From Epiperipatus broadwayi (taxonomy: Eukaryota > Onychophora > Udeonychophora > Euonychophora > Peripatidae), in contig JAQFVV010000002.1 of the NCBI GenBank assembly GCA_028023455.1, positions 33,053,725 through 33,117,724 on the forward strand: 64,000 nucleotides of DNA, written 5' to 3'. The notes under the pieces are model-generated. The model was not told the origin of the DNA. It made no database searches and worked only from the letters and a program-made list of their open reading frames with translations. Of the stretch, positions 24,685 through 36,996 are shown one piece after another (positions within the stretch are counted from its first letter, which is position 1; each line of letters opens with the position of its first letter). The position numbers and the translations under genes were made by a program.

Positions 24685-27060
24685 CTACTTTCCTGATGCA
24701 TAACTTCTCTTTAACTTATGATTTAATTTCCTTATCTTATTCAACTGCCTTATATATAATCCTTTTCTATATCTTTTAAAATGTCCTGGAAGTCAGTTTA
24801 TGACTTCAGTTATTCATCTATAGTTATATCTTCTAGTTATATGTCTATCTCATCTGCATTTTGAGTTCAATTTTTTCAATAGTATCAGTGAACATTGGCT
24901 TTTTTGTTCTTTTCTGTGTATTTTGCTTTTAATTCCACATTTTTATTCCCAATATACATCTTAACCTTCTTAACTATACTTTATTGTGTGTCCAAGTCTC
25001 CAACCCATAAGTAAGCATTGATAATTAAAAATCTTTTTCAAGTGCATAATCACTGTGTATTTCCTTTTAATGTTAAATCATTATATCTAAGTTCTGTTAT
25101 TGATTTCATCCATTCTGTATTAATAGTCTGACCAAAATATTGGGAATTGTTAACTTTTTTTCATTCATTACCATCAATCATAATAATTTTTTTTTTTTTT
25201 TTTGAAAAGTCATTGAATATTTATTGCTTTAGTATTTTAAGCGTGTCAGTTAAGCTCTGATGAAATGTGATTCGTGAAACAACCAAAATCATCTGCAAAT
25301 TCTAGATTACTTATTAAAGTAATCTCCATTTATTTTTATTACTTTATTTTTTCGTTTTAATTCTGTAAAAGTTTTGAAGAGGTGGAATGACCCTCCACAC
25401 ACTCTTGTGAACAACAACTGTTGCATTTTAATAAATATTCTTCAGAATTTGGCATTATTCCGGATCTATGTCTTGATATTTTAAAGCTTTAATCAGCATT
25501 GAAATGTTTGTAGAATGAAACATCTTTTCCTAATTTACAAGTTCAAAGCATATTGGTTAATTCACGTTCATCGGGATTTGTATAACTTGTCTCAATACTT
25601 GGACATGATTCCCTGAACTTTAATCACTTTTAAATCCAACTTTTTTTATTACTTGATTTGAATTCAAAATTCGTTATAAGTGATTTGTAATGATCTTAGC
25701 ATAGAATTGACTGAAGATTAAAAGATCTTTAATATCTTATCATCTTTCTTATATATCAATATGTCTTCATCTTTATAATTATCTGGTATGTCATTATTTA
25801 GATGTTTGGTATATAGTTTTATCAGTAGTTGTTGTTTTTTTTATCTAGTTACTTTTAGAATATTTATATAATTCTATCATTTCTGAGAACCTTTTTTATT
25901 GACTTAAATGTATGCTTTATGACCTCATTTAAAATGTTTAGAATTTCAAAAGATGTTTTAATCATAGAAACGATATTGTTTACTTGCTGTTTATTTTTAT
26001 AAATTCTTTTGTAAAAAATTTTCATTCATATCATGTTTTTCTTTTAATAATTGCTGCCTTCTATTCTTATTATAGTTGAAATAACTTCCCATCTAATGTT
26101 TATATTTGTGATCCTTTCTTTTGTTCCTTTTCTATAACTTTTTCTACCATTCATGGATAAATTTTCTTATATCATCATTAAATCTTTTTTACAGAATTCC
26201 AGATGTCCATTTCTTCCTAATGGATCTTTTTTTAAATATGTTTATATTCATTCTTTTTGTAAACATATTGCTTGTCTCTGCTATCTTAATCGAGGTTCAC
26301 TTCCTGTCTTTAATCTGAATTGCTTTGAAGTCTGTTAATATGTTAAAACAAATTGCAAGTTTTTAGATTCATTGGAGTATTTTAGAAGGTTAATATTAAT
26401 CGTTAATAACAACCTATTTCACATTTCTCTAAGATCAATTACTGAATTGAATTTAAGAATACTACTGTCTTGAAATACATATTTTATAATATTCAAAATA
26501 TAATGCAACACTGCTGAACCTTTCTATATCCATTTCAGCTTTGTATTTTTTTCCCAATATGCATTGTGGGGGGACAGGATGCAGATTCTATAAGGCTAGG
26601 TCCTCTATCATTTCTATTTATATAAATATTTTCAAGCTTTCATTTATTATTCATTCTAATATTTAAGTCTTCCATGATAAATTTAAAATGATGTCCGATG
26701 TAATCAAAAACATTTTTTACATCGATATAAAAATCCTCCGTTTCTGAATTAGAATGAAAACTTGTTTCATAAACTAGACTTATTTGTATTTGATTTCTTC
26801 TGTCACTAATTTTGACACTATGTGTAATGCCATCAATCTCTACAATGAATTGCATTCCACTTATATATCCAATATTTATGCCTTTGAAATAAACTTTGTC
26901 CATGTGTCCAATTAATAATACTTTTCGAATTTTTCTAACTTTATAAGTGTAGAAGGTTCTATTTAATATTAGAAAATTCTTTTTCCCAATTTCTACCATT
27001 TTTATTATTTGAAAGTAATCTACAGTTGTATGCCATTGAATAAAAGATTAACATCAACTC
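24685..27060 (-). mobile_element. RTE-like LINE, nearly full-length, decayed
   Basis: On the minus strand the parts come in the right order. From about 27035, MAYNCRLLSNNKN resembles the start of an RTE protein. The endonuclease domain lies at 26999-26640, with GHMDKVYFKG and TSFHSNSETEDFYIDVKNV, then FIMEDLNIRMN corresponding to the catalytic GDFN motif (here EDLN, a change). The reverse transcriptase follows in pieces: VGFKSD and VQVLRQVIQIPMN (about 25640-25570), KALKYQDIDPE, then LEFADDFG near 25290 (the FADD motif; YxDD class). FGQTINTEW (about 25140) and KRYRKGLYIRQLNKIRKL (about 24780) complete the C-terminal region. Stops and frameshifts are frequent after the endonuclease. The upstream pseudo-open frame of 119 codons is the best-kept part. 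The position inside the channel intron in antisense is typical. Confidence 0.85.
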
Positions 27061-27497
27061 ATAGTGCAGGTCTATAACCAGAGATTTCTATCACTCTTTG
27101 ACTTTGGGCTCCAACAGCTATCTTGATTGAAATTGTCTATTTTCATCTATTATAGTTGTAAATATGAAAGAATATCAGTGTTCACATATATAATTTTCCT
27201 AACTTTGACAAAACCTAATTATTATCTCAGTTAAGAACTAATAGTCATCTTAGGGGCATATCCTACCAAATGACTAATGTATATTGATAAGCTGCCATTT
27301 TATTTAATTACATGGTAATACCAACAAAAATGTATGGAGTGGACATTAAGAATTTTCCCTACTCAGTCTCTTTAAAGCCTCAAATAGGAATTTTTAAGAC
27401 ATCAATGAACAGAAAATAATAAATTTAAACATTCATATAGAATATGAAAACTTAACATACAGTGTGGAAATTGTCTTTTAACAATAATAAAGCTGAA

Positions 27498-27614
27498 TAG
27501 CTGTCAAGCATTGGTAGCCGAGAGGTCAGTGCAGCTGCCTTGCAAACAAGCAGTTGCTTGCAGACAGTTGTCGCGGGTTCGCTTCCCGGCCGATGCTTTG
27601 ACATATGGAAAAAA
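27498..27614 (+). mobile_element. tRNA-derived SINE with long variable arm
   Basis: At 27507-27597 a tRNA-like head begins AGCATTGGTAGCCGAGAGG (a class II, Leu/Ser-like D arm) and ends with T arm CGGGTTCGCTTCCCG and acceptor CGATGCT. An anticodon-like loop CTTGCAA follows GCTGC, and a long variable stretch is present. The 3' part is TTGACATATGG and an A run. A 9-bp duplication AAAGCTGAA (27489-27497 and 27615-27623) flanks it. Relatives lie on the minus strand at 30216 and 48556, and a fragment at 62352. Confidence 0.85.
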
Positions 27615-27839
27615 AAAGCTGAAACATGTCTGTTGATCTTGCTTTGTTTATTAAAAGTGAGAGCTATGGATTGTTGTAATGTTATTTTATTCATTATCTA
27701 TCTTCATCAGAAATCTTAACATATTTAAAATGTCAATAATGACCTAATCCAATAGTTACCTTCTGTAGCTTTCTGTATGTAAGTCATTTTCTTGTGATTT
27801 TTAAATCAAATATTTACTATTACTATTAGCATCATTATT

Positions 27840-28284
27840 ATTGTAATAGTAATAATCAGCCATTAAACTAATGCACATGCATTTTGTGGATTTTTAATTA
27901 TAAATGAATACTCTCACTTCCAAACACAAGATAAAGTCTTTGTAAAAAGATAGAATGAATCCATCTAACTTTTCGACCCAAATGTTTATGTATGGACAAA
28001 TCTTAAGCATTTGGGAATGAGAGCGTTCCTTTGGGAATGAAATCATGAAGATGTTAAGCGATCACTTTAAATTACTTTTACTATGCCTGAATGAATGACT
28101 CTTTCATTTCCAAATGCTTAAGATTTGACCATACATAAACGTTTGGGTCGAAAAGATAGATGGATTCATTCTATCTTTTCACAAAGACTTTATCTTGTGA
28201 TTGGAAGTGAGAATATTCATTTATAGTTTAAAATCCACAAAGTGCATGTGCATTAGCTTAATGGCTGATTATTACTATTACAAT
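27840..28284. repeat. Foldback family B, complete palindrome (445 bp)
   Basis: The arms, about 190 bp each, start ATTGTAATAGTAATAATCAG and end with its exact inverse. Words such as ACAAGATAAAGTCTTTG, GAATGAATCC and ATTTGGGAATGA occur in both arms in opposite orientation. The centre (about 28040-28085) is unique. Partial copies occur at 12835-12955, and the 7482-8190 tandem unit shares its end. Confidence 0.88.
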
Positions 28285-28430
28285 TTATAAAACATAGCAC
28301 TAGATAAAATAAATATCTCATTATTATTATATTTTCTTTTTAATTTATATTTCTATGTTTTTTTCGAACTATGTATTTTATTCTTGTGTTTTGCTATTGA
28401 TACTGTTATTATATTTACTTATTTTAAATT

Positions 28431-28562
28431 CTTAAATGTTAAATTGTAAATTTCCTCACACAAGATTATTCTTGTTTGGAGTTTTTGTATGCTTGTTTAT
28501 AACTTATCTTATTGTTTTTACTTTATGGAATAAATTGAATTATTATTACTATTATTATTATT
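28431..28562 (+). mobile_element. LINE 3' end with (ATT)n tail
   Basis: It matches, in opposite orientation, the 3' end of the LINE at 45161-45630: TAAATTTCCTCACACAAGAT, GTTTGGAGTTTTT and GGAATAAATTGAATTATTATT. It is a short 5'-truncated copy, ending in an interrupted ATT repeat. Confidence 0.75.
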
Positions 28563-29585
28563 CCTTTTTATATCTTGAAAGTATTTATTGTAAATACTCA
28601 AATAAAATTTCAGCCAATATTATCAGGTTTTAATTCGGAAAATGGTCATTTCAATGATGTTCAATTGTTTTGTTGCTGTTTAGTCTCTGGATGTTGCTCA
28701 TATCCCATTATCGATATTTAAAAATGATTGCAACTCTATTTATCGTATTGGATGTAATTATTATTTTTTTGTATTAACCTTTGTAAATTTATTCGCTGTA
28801 TGTTTTACATATAATTAATGTATATATATATTATTTTCTTTTTGTTTTTAATAATTAATTTTGGACTTATTTTATATATTGTTTTTAGCTAGCATTTACA
28901 ATTAACATTCTTTGATTAAAAAAAAGAATAATCTTTTTTTTTTCTAAACTTTTGCACCCTTATTTCTTATCTCTAATTCACAACTTATAATTTGATCTCT
29001 TCTCCTATTATATCATTATAATGTTCTTTTCATTGAATCCAATCAAATTATATACTTTTCTTTTTAAAACTTTTTTTTTCATCTATCATATATTCATATT
29101 CGCATCTTTGAACACCCAATGTGTTTCAACCACTTTTTTCTCTGTGATCATTTTCAGTGATCTATAAAATTACATATTTATATCATTATTAAAATAAATT
29201 GATATATAAAAATGTATTATCCTTATCATAAAAAACAATATTTCCTTTTCATCTATCAATACATCTTTTTACATATATATTACATTATATAATCTACATT
29301 TACTTCTTTTTTTCCCTCCAAACTTTTTTCTTTTTTTATACATACACTTTTCTTTATATGTAAAAAAAAAGCAATAATTTTCTTTCTTTTTATCCTTTTT
29401 ATACTCTTAACCAATTACTTTAAAACAATATCTTTTTTCATATCATTTTTTTAATTTTAATTTATTTTTTATATAATTCATCCTATTCAAGACAGGTTTT
29501 TCTCTTTTTATATTTAAACTTTTTTTATCATTCTTTCTTTATATAATTTTACTTTTTCTAACATAGATTTTATGATAAGAATGTT

Positions 29586-29885
29586 ATATATAGGATATAT
29601 GAGCACAGACCTTCACACCACCCACCACTCTCCACTCTATCTCATAACACTGATACACTTGAACACATGTATGTTTAAAAGATAAATAATCACCAATATC
29701 CGTATTTCATGCTAAACCAGAAATCATCAGTTGGTCCAGATTACCATCTCTACACATATATGCTATAAGTGCTCGGAGATTAAGATAGCCAATCTTCATA
29801 CTTTAATGGACAGGCTTCATCTACTCCATACTCCAACTCTTCAATTGTCCATCCTATTGAAAATCTGATGATGGAATGCTCAATA
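29586..29885. repeat. Dispersed repeat family F copy in the loop of a foldback
   Basis: It runs from GGATATATGAGCACAGAC to GATGATGGAATGCTC and matches 6106-6445 closely over its whole length. Its position exactly between the arms of foldback G suggests that it is either the loop of that element or an insertion at the palindrome centre. Confidence 0.8.
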
Positions 29886-30215
29886 TTAAGAAAGAATGAT
29901 AAAAGAAAGTTTATATATAAAGAGAGAAAAATCTGTCTTGAATAGGATAAATTATATAAAAGGTAGATTAAAATAAAAACAAATTAAAAAAGGTTATTTT
30001 TAAAGTAATTGGTTAAAAGTATAAAAAGGACAAAAAATTTGGAGAGAAAAAAGAATATGTAAAAGGATGTATTGATAGATGAAAGGGAAATGTTGTTTTT
30101 TATGCTAAGGGTAAATACATTTTTATATATTAATTGTGTTTGCAATAATGATGTTATAAATATGTAATTTTATATATCCTTGAAAATGAGTACAGAGAAA
30201 AAAGTGGTTGAAATG

Positions 30216-30333
30216 GTTTTTTTCTTCCATATGTCATAGCATCGACTGGGAGGCGAACCTGCAACAACCATCTGCAACCAACTACTTGCTTGCCTGGAGG
30301 CTGTGCTGACCTCTCGACTAACAATGCTTGACT
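30216..30333 (-). mobile_element. tRNA-derived SINE inserted in a foldback arm
   Basis: On the minus strand the head has AAGCATTGTTAGTCGAGAGG, T arm GCAGGTTCGCCTCCCAG and GATGCTATGACATATGG, followed by an A-rich tail. A 14-bp duplication AAGTGGYTGAAATG (30202-30215, 30334-30347; one mismatch) flanks it. The empty site is preserved in the opposite arm of the foldback (near 29125), which confirms the insertion boundaries. Confidence 0.9.
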
Positions 30334-30458
30334 AAGTGGCTGAAATGTTGGATGTTTAAAGATGTGAATATGTATATATGGTTGATGAAAAGAAATAAAG
30401 TTTTTAAAAAGAAAAAAATGAGAGTATTTGATTGGATTCTATGACAAGAACATTATAG

Positions 30459-31201
30459 TTTGTAAGACATTTATATTTTTAAAGACAAAAAAAAGTGTTT
30501 CTTATTGAGGTTGTTAAACAGTTTGTTAACAGCAGTGATAATAAATATATATATATATTATTGTATCATTCTAATCTCCAATGCTGTTATATATATACAT
30601 TTTGTTTCTTTATATATGCTCTTAGCTGCTTCATTGTCATCACGAATTGGCTTGTACATCTGAAAAACCGTTAAATTTCTTATAACTACATTTACCCTAA
30701 ATACAAATGCTATATCATTTACAGGAATGCTACTTATAAAACATCTTTTTCTTATTTATTTATTTTTATTCGCATTGTATGTGTGTGGTAGTTTATACTT
30801 CATACATATGCAGACATGATTGAGTTTAGAAGTATAAATTTGATTAATAGTTTACAAAATTAATCATTATATTTAATTTTTAGTTTGTTTAATATTAGTA
30901 AATACATATTTTGTCACTTAGATAGTGATTCAGTTATATTTATCGTAAATACTCATTGCGATTCTTTTAACAATTGTATTGCTTCTTAACTTATCTTTAT
31001 AGACAAATAAAACTTTACATGCAAAAACTAATTTTATGAATAAAATATAGCTATTAATACTTTATGTTGTGAAAATTTTAAGTTATATGCTGTTACCATA
31101 TTTTAATGCTATTAATATTATTGACGACTGCATTTTTTAGTTTTTAAAATACTCCCTAGGTGGCAGATTTATCTATGAGGAGGAGGACTATATAATAATT
31201 A
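30459..31201. other. AT-rich DNA, nothing recognised
   Basis: It contains a short (AT)n run near 30545 and low-complexity stretches only. Confidence 0.4.
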
Positions 31202-31552
31202 ATCTAAGTCAATGTTAGCGAACCTTTTTGCTTGTGCGTGCCAAAAATTTCCAAAAAATATTTATTGAATGATTAGCGTATTGCAGTTTTTTAAAAGTTA
31301 ATAGAACAAAATAATTAATATATAAATAACTGAAACACAGGCTTGTTATATACCTGTGGCTATATATGTGTAATATAGGGTATATGAGCACAGACTTTCA
31401 CATACCCAATAATAAATAAACAAAATTTCGAAATTAGCTAAATACAAGTAAATGATATTTAGTTAAAAGAGCACTAGTTGGAATAAAATGTAATAGTAAT
31501 TAAAACAAAATTTTGGAAATAAGCATATAAAATCAACATAAATAGACATTAT

Positions 31553-33400
31553 TTAATGAGATTTTTGCTGTTTTACATTGGATGCCAAATATTTCATATC
31601 TGGTTCATATTTTGTCATTTTTAATAATGCACATCCTAGATTCATCTGTCATTCTATTTCTAGAACTGTCTTTAATTAAATTCGTTCCTGAAAACAATAA
31701 TTCACATACATATGTAGAGGAGAAAATTGATAATATAGCAGTCCCTAATTTTTTTAAACAATTAAATGTTTCAAATATGTCATTCCAGGAAGTCAATAGT
31801 TCCTCTTTATTATTCTTTTTACATATATCCAATATTCGATCATTTTCCATTGTTTCTAACTCATTCCTCAAGTCAACAAATTTCTTTTTCCATATAGAAC
31901 TGGATTGAAAATCGACTGATTGCATTTCCATATCTTCAAATTAAGCCTCAAAAATTTCTAACTTGAAACTATCCATTGATGTTATGTCTGGATATAAAAT
32001 AATTTTTTGATATTTCTGAAAATTGTCTGAACTATGTAAATCTTAAAGAAAATTTGTCAATTATCGATTAAATAACAGCACAAAAGTCTTGCGTCAATTT
32101 TACTTGATCTGGCTTCTCATGAGATTCTAAATCAATCAAGAACTTTTTTATATTTGGAAAATATTTGAAGGTGTAAGAAATGACATCACAGTTGAAAATT
32201 TGTAATTTCACTTCAAATGCTTTGATCCAATCAAACAAGACAACAATTGTCTTATTATTAACCTTGCAATCTCACGTTTACTTTATTTAGATGTGAACAT
32301 ATATCAATAAAAACTATTAAATTTGAAAGCCATTCAACATCCATTAATTCATTATACTTTTCAATGATTTTCTCATTAAGTAAAAACAGTATAATTTCTT
32401 TTAAACACTCAATGAATCACTGAAGAACTTTTCCTCAACCCTCGGACATTGTTGTACCTAAGTAAACCCTTGTATACTGAGTTTACCTCACTCAGGGTGT
32501 AGATATAAAATTGATTAATTTAATCACAGTGTTCATAACATTATCCAGTGGCTTAAAGCTGGCTTTCATGCATAAAACCAGCTGATGTATAATGCAATGA
32601 AAACTCAAAATTGAATGTTCAATACAGTTGGTAAATAAAATGAGAACTTTTTTTTTCAGTCATAAGCACCATCTGTAGGTACTGATACAATTTTGGCAAC
32701 ATCTATATTACATATATCTATTCCTTTTGTTGTTGTTACTAATGAAGTTAAACTGATCAATTCTTCTTTGATATTATTCCCAAACAACAGTGAATAAAAA
32801 TAGCCAAATAAGCTGATCCATTTATGTCTGTACTTTCATCAAGGCAGAGTGAAACTAAGCTAGAAGATTTTATATCTCTTTTTTGTTGGTAAGTTATGTT
32901 GTTAGCCATTTGCAGGATTCTTTATTTAACTGTATTTCTAAACAATAATAAATCTTTTATGCTCTGAATAATTTTTGCTTTGTTTTCAAAATCTTCAAAA
33001 GAACCGGTGCACATTTCATTCAAGCTTCTTTCATATATTCTCCATCATTAAAAGGTTTCCCATGTTTGGCAAATACATTTGAAATAAAAAAAACTATAAG
33101 TGATTACATTTGAGAGATTTTCCATAAATTTCATTATAGATGTTAATTGAATATTTATATTTTTAATTGCTTGGGCAATATATTATTTTTGTTCATCTTT
33201 ACTTTTTTCACAGAGCGATTTATGATTGGTCTCATAATGCTATTTTACCTATGATGTTCTCACTACAACTGTTCTAGAATAGAAAGCACATACTACCCTG
33301 GTGTCTTTGTTAATCATTCCATACTCATCAGTCCACCAATTTTGAAATTCTCGACTGCTTGATAATTTTTGTTTTTTTTATTTTCATTAGTCATAGTAAT
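31553..33400 (-). pseudogene. ZBED/hAT transposase pseudogene
   Basis: Pieces of a hAT transposase appear in order on the minus strand. A BED-finger remnant CAFYSRTVVVRTS...HYETNHKS lies near 33290-33215 (second Cys replaced by Tyr, H-x4-H kept). LCLDESTDINGSAYLAIFI near 32860-32805 carries the first catalytic Asp, and VPTDGA near 32690 the second. FHCIIHQLVLCMKASFKPLD near 32600-32545 and MDVEWL near 32335 follow. The C-terminal dimerisation domain is kept in the open frame 31931-31605 (FSSTYVCELLFSGTNLIK), and after one frameshift the tail ends KYEPDMKYLASNVKQQKSH and a stop at 31553. The protein would have cut and pasted the transposon DNA. Many stops and frameshifts make it inactive. It resembles the ZBED5/GTF2IRD2 group of hAT transposases more than plant Activator. 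Confidence 0.9.
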
Positions 33401-33703
33401 ATAATGGTAACAAATTTATTTAAAAGTGAATTTAAACGAGCTTTAATAATTTTATAAATAAAAGATTTGTTTAACTTTTACAGCAAATCTTCAAGCAAAA
33501 AAAAAAAATATCATTTGATAGTTTGATTACACAAATGAATGGTGTCAACACATTTAGATAAAAAACATTAGGACAGAAAACCAATTGATTACTTTTACTT
33601 TAGATTTGAAAAAACTTACTTAAAAGAGTTATAAAATGTTTTATTGAGTTTACTTTCTAGTTTTAATTATAAATTTATTTAACGCACATTGATTACATAA
33701 GTA

Positions 33704-34081
33704 ATATTTACTAAGGCAATAAACCTAAAGCATGTGCGGTTGAAAATGCGAAGCTAGGGACCTCTACAGGTCTTAACCACAAGCTTACACATTGGAAGAA
33801 AAGAGGGGAACCCTTCTTTACTTCAACCTACTTCCTATATAAATTTCGTGAGTACTAATGTAAAATAGGAATTGTGGATTTAATCAGTGAAGTACTGAAT
33901 AGCTTCACGCTCTCAAATCTAACTGCTTCAGGTTCACCTATTTATATAGAAAGTAGGTTGAAGTAAAGAAGAGTTTCCTCTTTTCTTCCAATGCGTAAGC
34001 TTGTGGTTAAGACCTGTAGAGGTCCCTACCTTCGCATTTTCAACTGCACATGCTTTAGGTTTATTGCCTTAGTAAATATTT
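33704..34081. repeat. Foldback element nested in the hAT transposon
   Basis: Arms of about 140 bp (33704 to about 33845 and 33939 to 34081) are almost perfect inverse copies. They begin ATATTTACTAAGGCAATAAA and include GGGACCTCTACAGGTCTTAA, which itself contains a small palindrome, and GGAAGAAAAGAGG. The centre is about 90 bp. One arm plus part of the centre also occurs at 49925-50140. Confidence 0.9.
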
Positions 34082-34449
34082 CTAGTTTTAATGGAATCAT
34101 TTGACAGGTTTATAGAATATGATATCACAGTATACTGGTATCACTTTATTTGATTTAAAATATCATAATTTATTGCTTCTAATCAGAGTTCAATTATAAA
34201 TTGAATTCTAGTATAATATTATATTTATTTATTTTACCTTTAGTTTACAGTAAATTTTTATTAGTACAGATTTTAGCAACAAAAAAAAAATTGAAGAAAA
34301 TTATGATATATAAATAGTTCACATGCCATCTCTGGCATACGTGCCATAGGTTCACCATAACTGATCTAAGTGAATGTACAAATTTAATAAAATATTATGT
34401 GGTGACTTTTATGATTCACATTGATAAGGATGTATGATAGGGTTATTCC

Positions 34450-35190
34450 TGATTTCCAAACCTTTTTAAAGCAGTTTTATATTAACTATTATATGGGTTA
34501 AAATGGGAAGCTGAAGAAGTAAATGTGCAGATTTCGTTTGATGATGAGTAGCTTGTTTTTTGCATATTTATAGCTTCAGAAAGTGTTACAAAAGTTACCT
34601 AATGAAGGTAAAAAGTAAGACTAAAGACATATGCTAAAAAGATTAATGTTCAATGAATTTTTTCATAGAAAATAAAGATTGATAAATAAGAATGATCAAC
34701 AAATACTTTGATCAGATGAAAACATGATGGATGAAATTAACTAGAGAATGAAATTTGGGTGGAAAGATGTGGATAAAAATATCTTAATATTATGTGCTTG
34801 AAAAAGAAGATTGCTAATCGATATGTTTTATCACTTTATTATTGATCCGTGACTTGGACGCTTGATGAAAGAGCGATAGAGACTTTAGACTACTCAACCA
34901 AAGTATGGATAGTCTTATGTTGGGAGTAACAAAGAAGGGATCAAAAGGGGAATGTGTGAATGAGACAACTAACAGATATCGTTGACATCATCGAAAGAAT
35001 TATAAAGATTGAAATGAAGTTAAGCCAGCCATATTGCTAGAAAATATGGTAATAAATCAATGTTTGAAGTCTTAAATGGATTCCAAAATAAGGAACTTTG
35101 CTGGTGTGATATGAAGAAAAGAGGTTATAGGTTGAAGAAACCAGATTAAATTTTGAGTGACATTCATTCTGCAATGGATTCATAGTTGTT
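34450..35190 (+). mobile_element. RTE-like LINE fragment, heavily decayed
   Basis: The translation shows SVTWTLDERAIETLDYSTK near 34850, matching YESETWTLNRRAIQRLQITQ in the copy at 52525-53105. TDIVDIIERIIKIEMK near 34970 corresponds to the family's TDII.RI..LK. Stops are frequent. The end resembles an AMDS..QL tail near 35170. It is the same family as 12040, 24685 and 52525. Confidence 0.7.
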
Positions 35191-35756
35191 AAAGAAAGAC
35201 TTATTTAAAGAGCTTATATTAAAAAGAAAGGGATTATAGTGAAAACACAACTATCAATTTGTATGGTTGCAATGGATGTACAAAATACTCTGTAAAAACT
35301 GCATTTAGTGGCAATCTCTTCCCAGATATCTGAAATCATGAAAAATAACAAATCCTATACAATATACACATTTAATTTATTTTAAAATCCAGTTGTTTAA
35401 GGAGTCCTGATGTTCAAACTGTAAAATGATAGGCTAAGCACCTCAGTTCTATTCATTTGATCAGACTAAAAAAAATGTGTAACCTTAGTCAAAATAAATC
35501 TACAAATGTCTAACTGATAAATCTGCTACCAAATTAATTTATTGAAGGCATAACAGATAATAGTTTATTGGTATATCTGAGTATTCAAAATATCTATTTA
35601 TTGATGCATCTTGCCATATTAAGATCATGGCTATTGAATTTTGAATCCTGATCCATCAGGTAATAAAATAAATTTTGTTAAGGAACAATGGAGAACAGTG
35701 ACAAACTACCCTTAATCATTGGAATCATAAAACCTGCTTTTCTGAACATGCAACAT

Positions 35757-36264
35757 AAATTGCAAAGAAATCAAGTCATGGATCACATGACTTAATTTAA
35801 TAAGCTTGTATTACAAATGTTATATAATGGTTGTGCCAATAACTCTTAACAAGCTTTTTAGAATATCCCTATCATTAGACCGGTTTCTAGCTCTGGCTTT
35901 CGTCAGTGAGGCACTAGGATATTCAAGTATTAGATTTAAAATACCAGGACAACCCCAGGACTTTATCTAATGATTGACTATTATGTAGAAAATCTGAAAT
36001 TTTCAGACATCCATATGTCTTCAAATCCAGCTGTCTAACTTAAATAGCCATATGGGAATGAACTAAGTTCAGATACACCATATATTAATGGTGTTAGCAA
36101 TATAAAATCACCAAAGCCTTAATAGTAAAAAATGTAATTGCATAGAAATCAAGTTATATATCACATGATCTAATTTAACAAGCTTGCATTACAAATATTA
36201 TCTAATGAGCATGTCAATAGCTTGTTAAAAGCTATTGGCATGCTCATTAGATAATATGCAATAT
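35757..36264. repeat. Direct duplication (about 110 bp, 377 bp apart) with inner palindrome and a family C core
   Basis: Segments at 35757-35865 and 36134-36250 are similar copies: AATTGCAAAGAAATCAAGT and AATTGCATAGAAATCAAGT, then AAGCTTGTATTACAAAT and AAGCTTGCATTACAAAT. The second carries a palindrome at 36196-36256 (ATTATCTAATGAGCATG and its inverse). Between them, 35880-35930 has the words CGGTTTCTAGCTCTGGCTTT and CAGTGAGG from the core of foldback family C. Confidence 0.6.
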
Positions 36265-36535
36265 AAAAGTCATATACTTAATATAAAAATAAATGATTTG
36301 TATAGCTTTGAGGAAAAAAGATTTGATATCATATAAAATAGAAAGTTATAATTACTAAATTAATAGCATCTGTTAAATTAATTAATAACCCATAGTCATT
36401 GTGCCCATCTACTTGTAAATGGAATTTATCAGCCACTGATCTATATAAATGTGGGCAACACATACCATAAACCACATAGTTAATGATTGTCAAACATCAT
36501 ATGATCACTATTTCCCTGTGCTTACAAGAGCTGTT

Positions 36536-36996
36536 AAAACAAAGGTAAAACTCTCCATACAGTAGTGCCACCCAGTGCAAGCCAGAGAAATCAATTGATG
36601 CAAGAAGGTTTACTACCAATCTCACTCAATTAGAGACAATGTTCACTATGGTTACTAAAGAACCAAAGATGCCAAAAGGTGTAGATACTGAACTGGGTTC
36701 AGATTTATATGACTATATAAGCTAATGAGCTTGGATTGAAAACATTTCTGACTCGTAGCTTTATAATTAACTAAAAAGGTAAAAGATGACTGTTGAAGGG
36801 TTGCATTAGATCCTAAGATCTAAGTGCAGTGCTCTCAGATGCAAAACTTTTCACTGATGAAAGCCACAACCTAGAAACTAGTCTGGGAATATTGGATGGG
36901 TAGGCATTGGATAGGGATTTTATGCACAAACCTTCTTGCATCCATTGATTATTCTGGCTTGCTCTGGGTGTCACTACTGTATAGAGAAATTCTTCT
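36536..36996. repeat. Foldback family C, long copy
   Basis: The outer arms are GGTAAAACTCTCCATACAGT...TGCAAGCCAGAG and the inverse CTGGCTTGC...TACTGTATAGAG, with GATGCAAGAAGG inside. The interior includes CATTAGATCCTAAGATCTAA and CACTGATGAAAGCCACAA, found also in the copy at 51569-51981. The last bases lie 316 bp before the splice acceptor of the channel's last exon. Confidence 0.82.

Larger units (their letters stand above)
29015..30458. repeat. Very long foldback (family G) with two nested insertions
   Basis: The left arm (29015 to about 29545) and right arm (about 29887-30458) are inverted copies more than 500 bp long; for example GTTTCAACCACTTTTTTCTC in the left arm faces GAGAAAAAAGTGGTTGAAA in the right. 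The loop is a family F repeat (29586-29885). The right arm is interrupted by a SINE (30216-30333) that the left arm lacks. The arms are nearly all A/T, encode nothing recognisable, and differ by many small changes. Confidence 0.85.
31210..34363 (-). mobile_element. hAT transposon (3,154 bp), ZBED-type, inactive
   Basis: The ends are CAATGTTAGCGAACCT and, inverted, CAGTTATGGTGAACCT (10 of 16 match; the inner GAACCT is identical). A perfect 8-bp duplication ATCTAAGT flanks it (31202-31209 and 34364-34371). The interior encodes a broken transposase on the minus strand (31553-33400). Two other repeats are nested: a family F fragment at 31376-31410 and a foldback at 33704-34081. It sits antisense in the channel intron. 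Confidence 0.93.

Noticed and set aside
26640-26999. M20 peptidase resemblance of LLIGHMDKVYFKG
   Set aside because: The rest of the frame fits the endonuclease of an RTE-like LINE, with the reverse transcriptase following in order on the same strand.
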